Source: CAZJBP01 sp964544115
GTDB taxonomy: Bacteria > Verrucomicrobiota > Kiritimatiellia > UBA8416 > JADHWI01
Assembly (NCBI GenBank): GCA_964544115.1
Contig: CAZJBP010000069.1
Coordinates: 1-18,781, forward strand
Direction of reading: 5' to 3'
DNA: 18,781 bases
The notes under the pieces were generated by a model. It was given only the letters and a program-made list of their open reading frames with translations. It made no database searches and was not told the DNA's origin. Positions 6,899-15,458 of this stretch are shown here, one piece after another. The position numbers and the translations under genes are program-made. Numbering within the stretch: position 1 is the stretch's first letter; every line of letters begins with the position of its first letter.

Positions 6899-7381
6899 CT
6901 AGTCGATCACATAGCGGGACAGGTCATCGGGGTTGTCGACGCGGATCAGGCGGTCGCGGGCAGACATGCCGGCGCGCTCGGTCGACTCGGGGTCGCCCGT
7001 GACCAGCGGGTGCCACATCGGCAGCCCCTTGCCCTCCCACAGGCGCCGGTACGCGCAGCTCGCCGGCAGCCAGTGCACCGCCTTTCCCATGTTGTCCGCC
7101 GTCAGCCGGATGCAGTCGGGGACGAGGCGTCGGCGGTGGCGGTAGTCGCTGCACTGGCAGCTCACCACGTCCAGCAGGCGGCAGGCGACGTTGGTCATGT
7201 ACACCTGGCCCGTATGCTCGTCCTCCAGCTTGTGGACGCAGCACATCCCGCAGCGGTCGCAGAGCGCTTCCCACTCGCGCCGCGACAGCGAGGCCAGCGG
7301 CTTGCGCCGCCAGAACCGCTTATCGCCTGCGCGCGAGACGGGCTTGCGCTTCTGATCTTCGCCATCGGGTTTATTCTTCAC
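6899..7381 (-). CDS. ycgN: YcgN-type (UPF0260) cysteine-cluster protein
   Basis: This 160-residue cytoplasmic protein matches the conserved UPF0260/YcgN pattern. It has REWEALCDRCGMCCVHKLEDE, then TNVACRLLD, SCQCSDYRHR, VPDCIRLT, WLPASCAYR and WHPLVTGDPES. Cysteines at 41, 44, 47, 48, 67, 75, 77 and 90 suggest a bound metal or iron-sulfur cluster, as generally assumed for YkgJ/YcgN-like proteins. The biochemical role of the family is not established. The frame begins with GTG at 7381 without a visible ribosome binding site, so the true start may be downstream. The first 20 residues are basic and not typical of the family. It is divergent from the GH20 gene, with 162 bases between them. Confidence 0.85.
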   Translation of the reverse strand: MKNKPDGEDQKRKPVSRAGDKRFWRRKPLASLSRREWEALCDRCGMCCVHKLEDEHTGQVYMTNVACRLLDVVSCQCSDYRHRRRLVPDCIRLTADNMGKAVHWLPASCAYRRLWEGKGLPMWHPLVTGDPESTERAGMSARDRLIRVDNPDDLSRYVID

Positions 7382-7464
7382 GGCGGAGCGAGGCTAACCC
7401 CATCCGCCGACGGGTCACAACCCAAATTGCAGCGAGAATCCCTATTGCCGTCCCTTTGTCGAAA

Positions 7465-7487
7465 CGCTAGCTTTACACGTTCTAGCG
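7465..7487. promoter_or_regulatory. Operator-like palindrome upstream of the glycan operon
   Basis: CGCTAG at 7465-7470 is repeated inverted as CTAGCG at 7482-7487 with an 11-bp centre. It lies 57 bases before the GH20 start in the divergent ycgN-GH20 gap (7382-7543). A small GGCCC-CGCT-GGGCC hairpin follows at 7495-7508. No convincing -35/-10 pair is seen in this gap. The size and symmetry would suit a dimeric repressor or activator, but this is inference. Confidence 0.3.
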
Positions 7488-7543
7488 CCTGTTTGGCCCC
7501 GCTGGGCCTTTGGAGTGTGATAACGACAGGGAGCCGCGTCACC

Positions 7544-9757
7544 ATGTGTACACCCGCACGCCATCGCCTCCTCCGCCCGGGAGTCCTCCCGCTCTCGCTG
7601 ATGCTGGGCCTCCTGGGCCTGGGCGCTCACCCGGCCGGCGCAGCGGACGGGAAGCCCGCCCTCCTGCCTACGCCGAAGTCCATCGAGATGGGACAGGGAG
7701 CGCTGCCGCTGACGGAGCAGAGCCGCGTCGTGGCCGCGGACAAGGCCCTCGAGCCGCTGGCCGCCATCCTGGCCCGCGAGATCTGGATCGTCACCGGCCT
7801 CAAGATGAAGACCGCCCGGGGAGAGGGCAAGCCGGGCGACATCGTCCTCCGGATCAACCCCGCGCTGCGCGCTGACACGGAGATCCTGGCCGTCCAGAAC
7901 CAGAAGATCGGCAAGACGCGCGACTTCGCCCACGCCATCGCCGTGACCGACCGGGCCGTGGTGGAGGGCTGGGACTACCGCGCGGTCTGCGAGGGCACCG
8001 CGACGATTCTCCAGGCCCTGGTCGCGAAGGACGGAGCGGTTTCGCTGCCGCAGATGACCATCAAGGACTGGCCGCACGCGGACTACCTGGCCGCCATGGT
8101 CGACTGCGGGCGGCAGGAAATCCCGATCTACGTCATCAAGAAAGTGGTCGAATCGTGCCGCTACTACAAGATCCGCTACTGCCACCTGCACCTGTGCGAT
8201 GACCACGGCTACACCTTCCCGCTGAAGAACCGCCCGAACATGGGCAAGCACAACCGCGGCCACTGCGAGGGGGATGCCCCCCGCGTGTACGATATCGAGG
8301 CGCTCAGGGAACTGGTCGCCTTCGCCGACGCCCGCGGCGTGACCCTCGTGCCGGAGCTCGAGACGCCGGGGCACAGCGACGCCATCCGCCTCGACCTGCC
8401 GGATGAGCTGGACCGGCCCAAGGAGGAGGGCGGCGGCGCGCGCCTGGGCATGATGAATATCGCCGACGACAAGATCTACCCCGTGCTGGAGGAGGTCGTC
8501 GGCGAAGTGTGCGACGTCTTCAAGAGCTCGCCCTACTTCCACATCGGCTGCGACGAGGTCAACTCCGCGAACCTCATGGCCCAGCCGTGGGTCGGCCCGT
8601 TCCTCGAAAAGAACAAGATCAACGGGTACGACGGCCTCATCCAGCGGCACATCCGGAAGATGAACGACATCGTCAAGAAGCGCGGCAAGCGGACGATCAT
8701 CTGGTCCGGCCCGCCTCTCGCCGACGACCTGAAGGACGAGATTGTGGTCATGACCTGGTACGCGGACGGGGGCTCCGCCGAGGCCTTCGCCAAGGGATTC
8801 GCCACGATCACCACGCCCTGGACCATGAGCGTGCCGTTCAACGAGTGGAGCCTCTACGAGTGCAATGGCACGATCCTGGACCGGAACAAGAACCGGGTCC
8901 TCGGATCGAACCTGCCGATGTGGGAAATGAGCGCCCAGTGCCTGCCGGCCGGCGCCGGCGGCGCGCGCCAGGAGCGCACGTGGGGGCCCGACACCCCGAT
9001 CACAGAACCCGAATTCGGCGAACGGCAGAAGGCGCTGGGGGCACGGGCGGCGAAGATCCTGAACCCGGTGATGATCAAGGCCGAGGGCAATATCCTGAAG
9101 GAAGAAGGGTGGATGCGAACCCGCAAGGAATTCGCGGGCTCTCTGACCGTCACGCTGTCAACCGACAGCACCTTGGGCCGCATTCACTACACGCTGGACA
9201 ACACTGAGCCCACGGCGAAGTCGCCCCTGTACGAGAAGCCGTTTCAGGTCGATCAGACGGTGCGGCTGCGCGCGGCGCTCTTCGACACGGACGGCGCCAT
9301 GCTGGGGCATGTGTGCCTGGCCAAATACGTCCTCGTGCAACAGGACAACCTGACCACGGGCAAGCCGGTGACCTGCTCCGGCCCCAACCAGGGCGAGGAC
9401 CGGGCCGAGAACGCCGTCGACGGATCCGTGAAGCTCGAGAAGTTCTGGGGCGCCACGCCGGCCCCGCAATGGCTCCAGATCGACCTCGAGGCTGTTCAGA
9501 AGATCGATCGTATCCATCTCTTCCCCTACTGGGATGGCGCGCGCTACTACCAGTACACGGTGGAACTCTCGACAGACGGCAAGGCGTGGACCCGCGTTGT
9601 CGATGCGTCCGCGAACACGCAGCCGGCGAGCTGGGACGGGGCGCAGCACCGGTTCAAGCCGACGGCGGGACGCTACCTGCGGGTCAACATGCTGAAGAAC
9701 AGCGACAATCCGGCCGTGCACCTGGTGGAGGTGTGGGCTTACGCGGCCGCGGAGTGA
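7544..9757 (+). CDS. Secreted GH20 beta-N-acetylhexosaminidase with CBM32
   Basis: The 737-residue product begins with a signal peptide (about 1-33, ending HPAGA). A GH20 N-terminal domain (about 35-150) and the GH20 TIM barrel follow. The barrel shows IKDWPHADYLAAMVDCGRQ, LHLCDDHGYTFPL, LVPELETPGHSDAIRL and the catalytic Asp-Glu pair D337-E338 in HIGCDEVNS. GH20 enzymes cleave terminal beta-linked GlcNAc or GalNAc by substrate-assisted catalysis. After the barrel come a chitobiase-C-like beta domain (about 527-598; IHYTLDNTEPT) and a discoidin/CBM32 domain (about 602-737; FPYWDGARYYQYTVELSTDGKAW in its core) for carbohydrate binding. The start is the ATG preceded by AGGGAG (7528-7533). The same frame stays open upstream but that part is not coding-like. 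It is the first gene of the plus-strand glycan cluster, 60 bases before the peptidase gene with which it shares its C-terminal architecture. Confidence 0.9.
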   Translation: MCTPARHRLLRPGVLPLSLMLGLLGLGAHPAGAADGKPALLPTPKSIEMGQGALPLTEQSRVVAADKALEPLAAILAREIWIVTGLKMKTARGEGKPGDIVLRINPALRADTEILAVQNQKIGKTRDFAHAIAVTDRAVVEGWDYRAVCEGTATILQALVAKDGAVSLPQMTIKDWPHADYLAAMVDCGRQEIPIYVIKKVVESCRYYKIRYCHLHLCDDHGYTFPLKNRPNMGKHNRGHCEGDAPRVYDIEALRELVAFADARGVTLVPELETPGHSDAIRLDLPDELDRPKEEGGGARLGMMNIADDKIYPVLEEVVGEVCDVFKSSPYFHIGCDEVNSANLMAQPWVGPFLEKNKINGYDGLIQRHIRKMNDIVKKRGKRTIIWSGPPLADDLKDEIVVMTWYADGGSAEAFAKGFATITTPWTMSVPFNEWSLYECNGTILDRNKNRVLGSNLPMWEMSAQCLPAGAGGARQERTWGPDTPITEPEFGERQKALGARAAKILNPVMIKAEGNILKEEGWMRTRKEFAGSLTVTLSTDSTLGRIHYTLDNTEPTAKSPLYEKPFQVDQTVRLRAALFDTDGAMLGHVCLAKYVLVQQDNLTTGKPVTCSGPNQGEDRAENAVDGSVKLEKFWGATPAPQWLQIDLEAVQKIDRIHLFPYWDGARYYQYTVELSTDGKAWTRVVDASANTQPASWDGAQHRFKPTAGRYLRVNMLKNSDNPAVHLVEVWAYAAAE

Positions 9758-9817
9758 TCCGGCGGTGGGTGAAGACGATTCGATCGGACAGGGCACAGAC
9801 AGCTGGAGGAGGATACT

Positions 9818-12157
9818 ATGAGCAAGGGTTCATTGATGCAGGGCACGGCGGCGGCCGCATCGGCTGCCGTTCTGATTCTATCCGGATGGGCCGGTTCGGC
9901 GGCCGCGCAGCAGGCCGGATCGGCGCCGCTGGCGCGCGACGGGGAGTTCATCGAGGTCACGGACCAGAACACCCTTCGCCACCGTTACCACTCGAAGGAC
10001 TTCGCGAAGGACATGGCCTTCTACCTGGAGCAGGCGAAGGAGCACGCCAAGGGGCGCACGCCCGGCAAGATGAAGATCCAGCAGGTCCTCATCCGCGAGA
10101 TCGACATCATGGGCCCGGGCGGCAAGCAAGTGGGCACCTGCAAGATCCCCGAGAACTTCATTACCGAGAGCGCGGAATATGAAAAGACCTTTGCCGATCT
10201 CATCTTCGCCATGTCCGACGGATCCGTGACGGTTGAATGGCTCCCGACCCAGATCATCGACAAGGCGCCATATGACAACCAGGGCGACCTGGGCGGCAAC
10301 TGGTGGCTGGACCCCAAGCGGCTCGAGGGACAGCTCGACTTCCTAAAGGACATCAAGGAGGGGGACATGGATTTCATGTTCTTCTACCTTCATGCGGCCT
10401 CGAGAGCGGATAACACCAACTCCCTCGTCTGGCCGGAGTTCGGCGGCATGGCCTGGGGCGGCGTTGAGATCAAGGGCGCGCGCCTGCTCACCCTCAACGA
10501 CCACGAGCTCGCGCGCAGCGTCCACGAGCTGGGGCATCACATCTTCGACACCACCATCCAGGAAACCGAGGGCATGACGGTCACCCGCCCGCACGGGCTG
10601 ATCGATGCCGGCTACGCTTGGAACGCCCTGGATTGGGGTGGCGGCACGGTGGGCACGCTGAACCTCGGGCCCTGCATGGCCTACTACCGCGACTGCTACC
10701 GGTTCTACAACCCGCGCGACATGTGGGAGCGGTGGCGCCTGCGCCCCGCGCACAACATCGCCCACGAGCCCTTCTCCGGCAAGGCTTACGCCTGGGCCGA
10801 CGTGAAGCACGACTACTGGTTCAAACTGCCGCAGCTCCACACCGCCGAACTGCAGGCCCTGACCGGGCTCCAGAATGTGCAGACGTTTGCCCCTGACGCC
10901 GCCCTGGTCTTTGCGTCCGGACAGGCCGACGACCCGTTCTATGGCGGCGCGACGCCGCTGGTAACGGGCGTGGCGAACGCCGACAACCGCCTGAACGCCA
11001 CGCTCAGCCTCAGCAACGAGTCGTGCGCCTACCTGAAGACGTCCACGGGCCAGTGGCTCTTCGTGAAGCCCCAGGTGGCGGATTTCTTCGTCGACCTCCT
11101 CAAGCTTCGCAACGGCAAGGGCGACCCGCTGCCGGTCTACGGGTACGTGCTGGAGGGCTTCAAGGCCGCGGTGGCGATGCGCCTGCCCGACGACTTCCCT
11201 GGCGCCCCGGACGAGATCGGCCTGTTCCGCCCGTTGCCGATCACGGCCACGGCCGAAGGCCTGGTGGCCCCCGACGACTACCGCTTCACGAAGACCGCCT
11301 CCGTCAAGCTGGCCACCAGCCTGAAGGGCGCCACCCTCCGCTACACGCTCGACGAGAGCGAGCCGACCGAGGCCTCACCCGCGGCCGACGGCCCCATCGC
11401 GCTCTCGGACACCACGACGATCAAGGCCCGGCTGTTCGGGGCGGATGTGCCCCAGGGGCAGGCCACCTGGCGGAAGACCTACGAGTACCGGCCCTTCTCG
11501 GCCAAGGTCGAAGGGCTCACGGGAGGCGCCGGCACGTGGTTCACCAAGAAAGCCACCATCCGCTTCAAGATGGAGCCGGGCGCGGGCACGGTTCGCTACA
11601 CGGTCAACGGGCAGGCCCCGGACGCCTCGTCTCCGGCCTTCGCGGAGCCCATCGTCGCGAAGGAAACCACCACGCTCATGGCCCGGTACTTTGATGCGGA
11701 CAACAAGCCGCACGGGTACATCTGGGCGGCCCGCTTTGACGAGAACAACCTCGCCATGGGCAAGCCCGTCACCAGCTCCGCCGGGGTGAACCCCAACGAG
11801 AAGCCTGAGTTCGCCGTCGACGGCTACGTGGACGGGGCCAAGTACTGGGGGACCATCCCGGCGCCCCAGTGGCTGCAGGTGGACCTCGAAAAGGACTACA
11901 CCATCGACCGCATCCACATGTTCCCCTACTGGGACGGCAGCCGCTACTACCAGTATGCCATCGACGCGTCGACCGACGGGAAGACCTGGACCCGCGTCGT
12001 CGACGCCAGCGCGAACACGGAGGTCGAAACGGACCGGGGCCGGCTGCACACGTTTGCCCCCGCCAAGGCCCGCTACGTGAAGCTGACCATGCTGAAGAAC
12101 AGCGATAACCCGGCCATCCACGTGGTGGAGATGCAGGTGTTTGAAGCTCGCGACTGA
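9818..12157 (+). CDS. Secreted putative zinc peptidase (HExxH) with CBM32
   Basis: This 779-residue protein has a signal peptide (about 1-30, Ala-rich end). The N-terminal 470 or so residues contain SVHELGHHIFDTTIQETEG, an HExxH site with H236, E237 and H240. The metzincin third-ligand pattern (HxxGxxH/D after the Glu) is absent; E249 or E251 could be the third ligand as in some gluzincins. I do not recognise a named peptidase family. Two chitobiase-C-like repeats follow (about 481-552 with LRYTLDESEPTEASP, and about 560-635 with VRYTVNGQAPDASSP), then a CBM32/discoidin domain (about 642-779) close to that of the GH20 protein. A strong GGAGGAGG lies 5 bases before the ATG. Neighbours suggest a secreted enzyme acting on glycoproteins or peptidoglycan-like polymers. 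The catalytic activity is predicted only from HExxH. Confidence 0.75.
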   Translation: MSKGSLMQGTAAAASAAVLILSGWAGSAAAQQAGSAPLARDGEFIEVTDQNTLRHRYHSKDFAKDMAFYLEQAKEHAKGRTPGKMKIQQVLIREIDIMGPGGKQVGTCKIPENFITESAEYEKTFADLIFAMSDGSVTVEWLPTQIIDKAPYDNQGDLGGNWWLDPKRLEGQLDFLKDIKEGDMDFMFFYLHAASRADNTNSLVWPEFGGMAWGGVEIKGARLLTLNDHELARSVHELGHHIFDTTIQETEGMTVTRPHGLIDAGYAWNALDWGGGTVGTLNLGPCMAYYRDCYRFYNPRDMWERWRLRPAHNIAHEPFSGKAYAWADVKHDYWFKLPQLHTAELQALTGLQNVQTFAPDAALVFASGQADDPFYGGATPLVTGVANADNRLNATLSLSNESCAYLKTSTGQWLFVKPQVADFFVDLLKLRNGKGDPLPVYGYVLEGFKAAVAMRLPDDFPGAPDEIGLFRPLPITATAEGLVAPDDYRFTKTASVKLATSLKGATLRYTLDESEPTEASPAADGPIALSDTTTIKARLFGADVPQGQATWRKTYEYRPFSAKVEGLTGGAGTWFTKKATIRFKMEPGAGTVRYTVNGQAPDASSPAFAEPIVAKETTTLMARYFDADNKPHGYIWAARFDENNLAMGKPVTSSAGVNPNEKPEFAVDGYVDGAKYWGTIPAPQWLQVDLEKDYTIDRIHMFPYWDGSRYYQYAIDASTDGKTWTRVVDASANTEVETDRGRLHTFAPAKARYVKLTMLKNSDNPAIHVVEMQVFEARD

Positions 12158-12185
12158 TGAGTGGCTCGATCGGAGGAGACTCGAT

Positions 12186-12968
12186 ATGAAACTGGGATTG
12201 ATGCCGGGCACGCCGGCGGCGGAAATGCGGGAACTGGGTTTCGATGCGGTACAGATGTTCTACGGATGGAACCGGCAGGATGACGCCGGCGACCCCACCG
12301 CCGAGGCGATCGCCGGCGAGCTGCTGCCGGGGCGGCTGGCCCTCGCGGCGATGACGGTGCACATCGACCTGGTCGGCCCGCAGGGCGCGATCCAGCCCGA
12401 CGTGGACCGGGCCGTACGTCTCGTGGGCCGGACCGCGGCGCTCAAGCCCCTCTGCGGCGACAACGAGAAGCCGGTCCTGGTCTGGCATCCGTCGGGCTAT
12501 CCGGACGTGCCGGGAGTCGATGATGGCGCCGTGTTCAAGGGGCTGTGCTCGGCCATGCGACAGATCTGTGCCGCGGCGGAGCGACAGAACGTCCACGTGG
12601 CCGTCGAGATGACCCGCGCCGGCAGCGTCGGCAGCGCGGAAAGCTTCCTGCGCATCAAGGACCAGGTGGCCTCGCCGGCCCTGCGGGTGTGCCTGGACGC
12701 GGCCAACATCGTGCCCGACCGCACCCCGCTCGAGCGCTGCGTGCGCATGCTGGCGCCGGACATCGTGCTCGCCCATGGAAAGGACTCGCACTTCAACCCG
12801 AACGGGGACGTGGCCGGCTACGGGCCCACCGGCTCGGGCAAACTGGACTACGCCACGTACCTGCGCTGCCTGCGCGACTACTGCAAGGTGCCGTACTTCA
12901 TCCTCGAGTATTACCAGACGCGTGAGGACATGCTGCGCGCCCGGGATATTGTTCTGAAGCACATGTGA
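12186..12968 (+). CDS. Sugar phosphate isomerase/epimerase-like TIM barrel (AP-endonuclease 2 fold)
   Basis: This 260-residue protein has the pattern of xylose-isomerase-like TIM barrels: an N-terminal LGFDAVQMFYGW strand, HIDLVGP, VLVWHPSGY and four candidate metal ligands, E141 (HVAVEM), D171 (VCLDAAN), H197 (VLAHGKD) and E241 (FILEYY). Such enzymes bind a divalent metal and isomerise or epimerise keto- and aldo-sugars in the cytoplasm. The substrate cannot be told from sequence. The start at 12186 is fixed by GGAGGAG at 12171-12177. The gene begins 28 bases after the peptidase stop and ends 38 bases before the GH95 start, which indicates one operon. In this setting it may process a monosaccharide set free by the glycosidases. 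Confidence 0.8.
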   Translation: MKLGLMPGTPAAEMRELGFDAVQMFYGWNRQDDAGDPTAEAIAGELLPGRLALAAMTVHIDLVGPQGAIQPDVDRAVRLVGRTAALKPLCGDNEKPVLVWHPSGYPDVPGVDDGAVFKGLCSAMRQICAAAERQNVHVAVEMTRAGSVGSAESFLRIKDQVASPALRVCLDAANIVPDRTPLERCVRMLAPDIVLAHGKDSHFNPNGDVAGYGPTGSGKLDYATYLRCLRDYCKVPYFILEYYQTREDMLRARDIVLKHM

Positions 12969-13006
12969 CGCCGCCCGCCCCGCGGCCCCAGGAGATCCTT
13001 TCGCCC

Positions 13007-15415
13007 ATGAACGCTGAGAAACGCACCGCCGGCATGATCATGAGGACGCCGGCCACGCGCTGGCAGGACGGCTCGCCCACCGGCAACGGATCCATTGGCG
13101 CGATGATGTACGGCCAGTTGAACCAGGACATCATCCTGCTCAACCACGAGGCCCTGTTCTTTCCGCGCGAGCGCGTCCCGCTGGCGGACGTCTCCGACCT
13201 GCTGCCCAAGGTGCGGGAGATGCTCGAGCAGGGCATCTACGAGCCGGCCGAGCACATCATGACGGGCGCCCACAAGCAGCGCGCGAAGGAGCCCGACGGG
13301 GCATACTGCGACTTCACGGATCCCTACCAGCCCTTCTGTGAGCTGCGCCTGGGGACGGCGGTCAACGGAACGTTCCGCCACTACCGCCGCGGCGTGGACT
13401 TCGAGACCAGCCGCACCTGGGTGCGGTGGGAGGATGACTCGGGGCCCATGCTTCGGGAGCTCTTTGTGTCCAAGCCGACCGGCACGGTCTATCTCCGCGT
13501 GCGCGGCGAGCGCAAGGACGTGCGCCTCAATTACCTGTTCTCCCTGTCCCGCGATGCCGTCACGCCCGGGGACGACTGGGACTGGGTGGGACCCTACCGG
13601 GGGGTGAAGAAAGCGGTGTGCGAGCAGCGGGCGGAGGAGGGCGGGTGGATCGTGTTCACCGGCCGCTTCCCCAATGCCTACGCCTTCGGCGCGGTGGCCC
13701 GGGTCAGCGCCGTCGGCGGCAAGATCGGTTGCGAGGGCCAAACGGCCGCCGTGACGGGCGCGCGAGAAATCTTCGTGCGCGTGAAGCTCTTCGTCAACGA
13801 GGACCCGGCCGTGGCCATTCCCCGGCTGCGAGCCGAACTCAAGGCGGAGACCGCCGGCTTCGACAAGGCCCTGGCGGCGCATGCGAAGATTCACGGCGAG
13901 CTGTTCCGGCGGATGCGCCTCGACATCGGCGGCGGCCCCCGGCCGTCGAACGATGAGATGCTGCTGGCCGCGTACGACGGCGACGTGTCGAACGCGATCA
14001 TCCAGACGATGTTCGAGTACGGCCGCTACCTCCTGATCTGCTCCAGCCAGCCCGGAGGGCTGCCGGCGAACCTGCAGGGCGTCTGGAACGGCGATCTCGC
14101 ACCCGCCTGGAACTCGGATTACCACAACGACGAAAACCTGCAGATGAACTACTGGGAGGCGCTGCCCGGCAACATGGCGGAGACGGCGCTGCCGTTTTTC
14201 GACTACTTCGAGCGCTACCTCGACGACTTCCGCGAGAACGCGCGCAAGCTGTTTGGGACGAAGGGCATTTACGTGCCCCTCTCGCAGAGCCTCAGCGGGC
14301 TGGCGTATCCCTGCATCTGGATCAACTGGGTGTCCGCCGCCGGATGGCTCGGGCAGCTCTTCTACGACTACTACCTCTATACGGGCGACGAGAAGTTCCT
14401 GGCCCGCCGCGCAGTGCCGTGGCTCAAGGAGATCGCGCTCTTTTACGAGGGCTATCTCCACAAGGGCCCGTTCGGAAAGCTCTACTTCTCGCCGTCGATC
14501 TCGCCCGAGAATTGGCCCCCGGGCGAGGGCATGCGGATGCTGACCACCAACGCAACGATGGATGCGGCCGTCTGCCGCGAAGTGCTGACCAACCTGTGCG
14601 ACGCCTGCGAGCGGCTCGGAATCGAGCAGGAGGGCGTGGCCCGCTGGCGCGCCATCCTGCCGGAGCTCCCCGAGTACGAGATCAACGAGGACGGCGCCTT
14701 CCGGGAATGGCTCCATCCGGCGTTCAAGGAAGCCTACGGTCACCGCCACCAGTCGCACCTCTACCCGTTCTTCCCCGGTTTCGAGATCACCCAGGAGACC
14801 AACCCCCGCCTGTACGCGGCGAGCCGGGTGGCCATTGAGAAGCGCCTGCTGACCGGCCTGAACAGCCACACCGGCTGGTCGCTGGCCCATATGGCCAACG
14901 TCTTCGCCCGGGTGGGCGACCCGGACCGCGCCCTGGAGTGCCTGGATCTCCTCGTGCGCGCCTGCGCCGGAGCGAACCTGATGTTGAGCTGCCATGACCG
15001 CCGCGCCATGGGCCTGACCATCGGCGGGATCGGCGGCAGCGCGCCGTTCCAGATCGACGCCAGCCTCGGCTTCAGCGCCGCGGTGCTGGAGATGCTCGCG
15101 TTCAGCAAGCCCGGCCTGATCCGCCTGCTGCCGGCCGTGCCGAAGACGTGGCCGAGCGGCCGGGCCACCGGCATGCTGTGCCGCGGCGCCATCACGCTCG
15201 ACCTGGAATGGGACGCGCCGAAGCGCCGCGTGATCGCGACGCTGACGAGCCGGACCGATCAGGACGTGCAGATCAAGCTGCCGCCGGGGTTCAAGTGCGC
15301 CAGAATCGGAGGGCCAAAGGGCCGCGTGGCGGAGCGTTCGCCACTCGGGCCGCGCTATATCTCGGTCGCCCTTCGCCGGAACAAACCCCTTCGACTGATC
15401 GCGGGGACGAAGTAG
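13007..15415 (+). CDS. GH95-family alpha-L-fucosidase-like enzyme, cytoplasmic
   Basis: The 802-residue product lacks a signal peptide. GH95 signatures are PATRWQDGSPTGNGSIGAMMYG, LNHEALFFPRERVP, RYLLICSSQPGGLPANLQG, PAWNSDYHNDENLQMNYW, SISPENW, HRHQSHLYPFFPG, TGWSLAHMANVFARVGD and FQIDASLGFSAAVLEML. GH95 enzymes hydrolyse alpha-1,2-L-fucosides (some act on L-galactosides) with inversion. The likely general acid is E501 (SPE), and D684 in FQID matches the base-assisting Asp. In the NxN pair of characterised enzymes, one Asn appears as D375 and the other as N377. Start: the ATG at 13007 follows AGGAG by about 10 bases; a GTG at 12965 in the same frame is less likely. It lies in the middle of the operon between the isomerase-like and GH130 genes. 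It may alternatively be an inactive or differently specific GH95 member. Confidence 0.88.
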   Translation: MNAEKRTAGMIMRTPATRWQDGSPTGNGSIGAMMYGQLNQDIILLNHEALFFPRERVPLADVSDLLPKVREMLEQGIYEPAEHIMTGAHKQRAKEPDGAYCDFTDPYQPFCELRLGTAVNGTFRHYRRGVDFETSRTWVRWEDDSGPMLRELFVSKPTGTVYLRVRGERKDVRLNYLFSLSRDAVTPGDDWDWVGPYRGVKKAVCEQRAEEGGWIVFTGRFPNAYAFGAVARVSAVGGKIGCEGQTAAVTGAREIFVRVKLFVNEDPAVAIPRLRAELKAETAGFDKALAAHAKIHGELFRRMRLDIGGGPRPSNDEMLLAAYDGDVSNAIIQTMFEYGRYLLICSSQPGGLPANLQGVWNGDLAPAWNSDYHNDENLQMNYWEALPGNMAETALPFFDYFERYLDDFRENARKLFGTKGIYVPLSQSLSGLAYPCIWINWVSAAGWLGQLFYDYYLYTGDEKFLARRAVPWLKEIALFYEGYLHKGPFGKLYFSPSISPENWPPGEGMRMLTTNATMDAAVCREVLTNLCDACERLGIEQEGVARWRAILPELPEYEINEDGAFREWLHPAFKEAYGHRHQSHLYPFFPGFEITQETNPRLYAASRVAIEKRLLTGLNSHTGWSLAHMANVFARVGDPDRALECLDLLVRACAGANLMLSCHDRRAMGLTIGGIGGSAPFQIDASLGFSAAVLEMLAFSKPGLIRLLPAVPKTWPSGRATGMLCRGAITLDLEWDAPKRRVIATLTSRTDQDVQIKLPPGFKCARIGGPKGRVAERSPLGPRYISVALRRNKPLRLIAGTK

Positions 15416-15458
15416 AGCGCCCGCGCACGCCGCAGGAGAGGAGCACGACGCCGTCACG

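Noticed and set aside
6677..7543. Extension of the GH20 frame to 6677
   Set aside because: This part runs through the GA repeat and antisense to the YcgN-like gene. A signal peptide and ribosome binding site mark 7544 as the start.
12911..15457. Long minus-strand open frame opposite GH95
   Set aside because: It mirrors the third-position GC bias of the real GH95 gene and shows no family motif.
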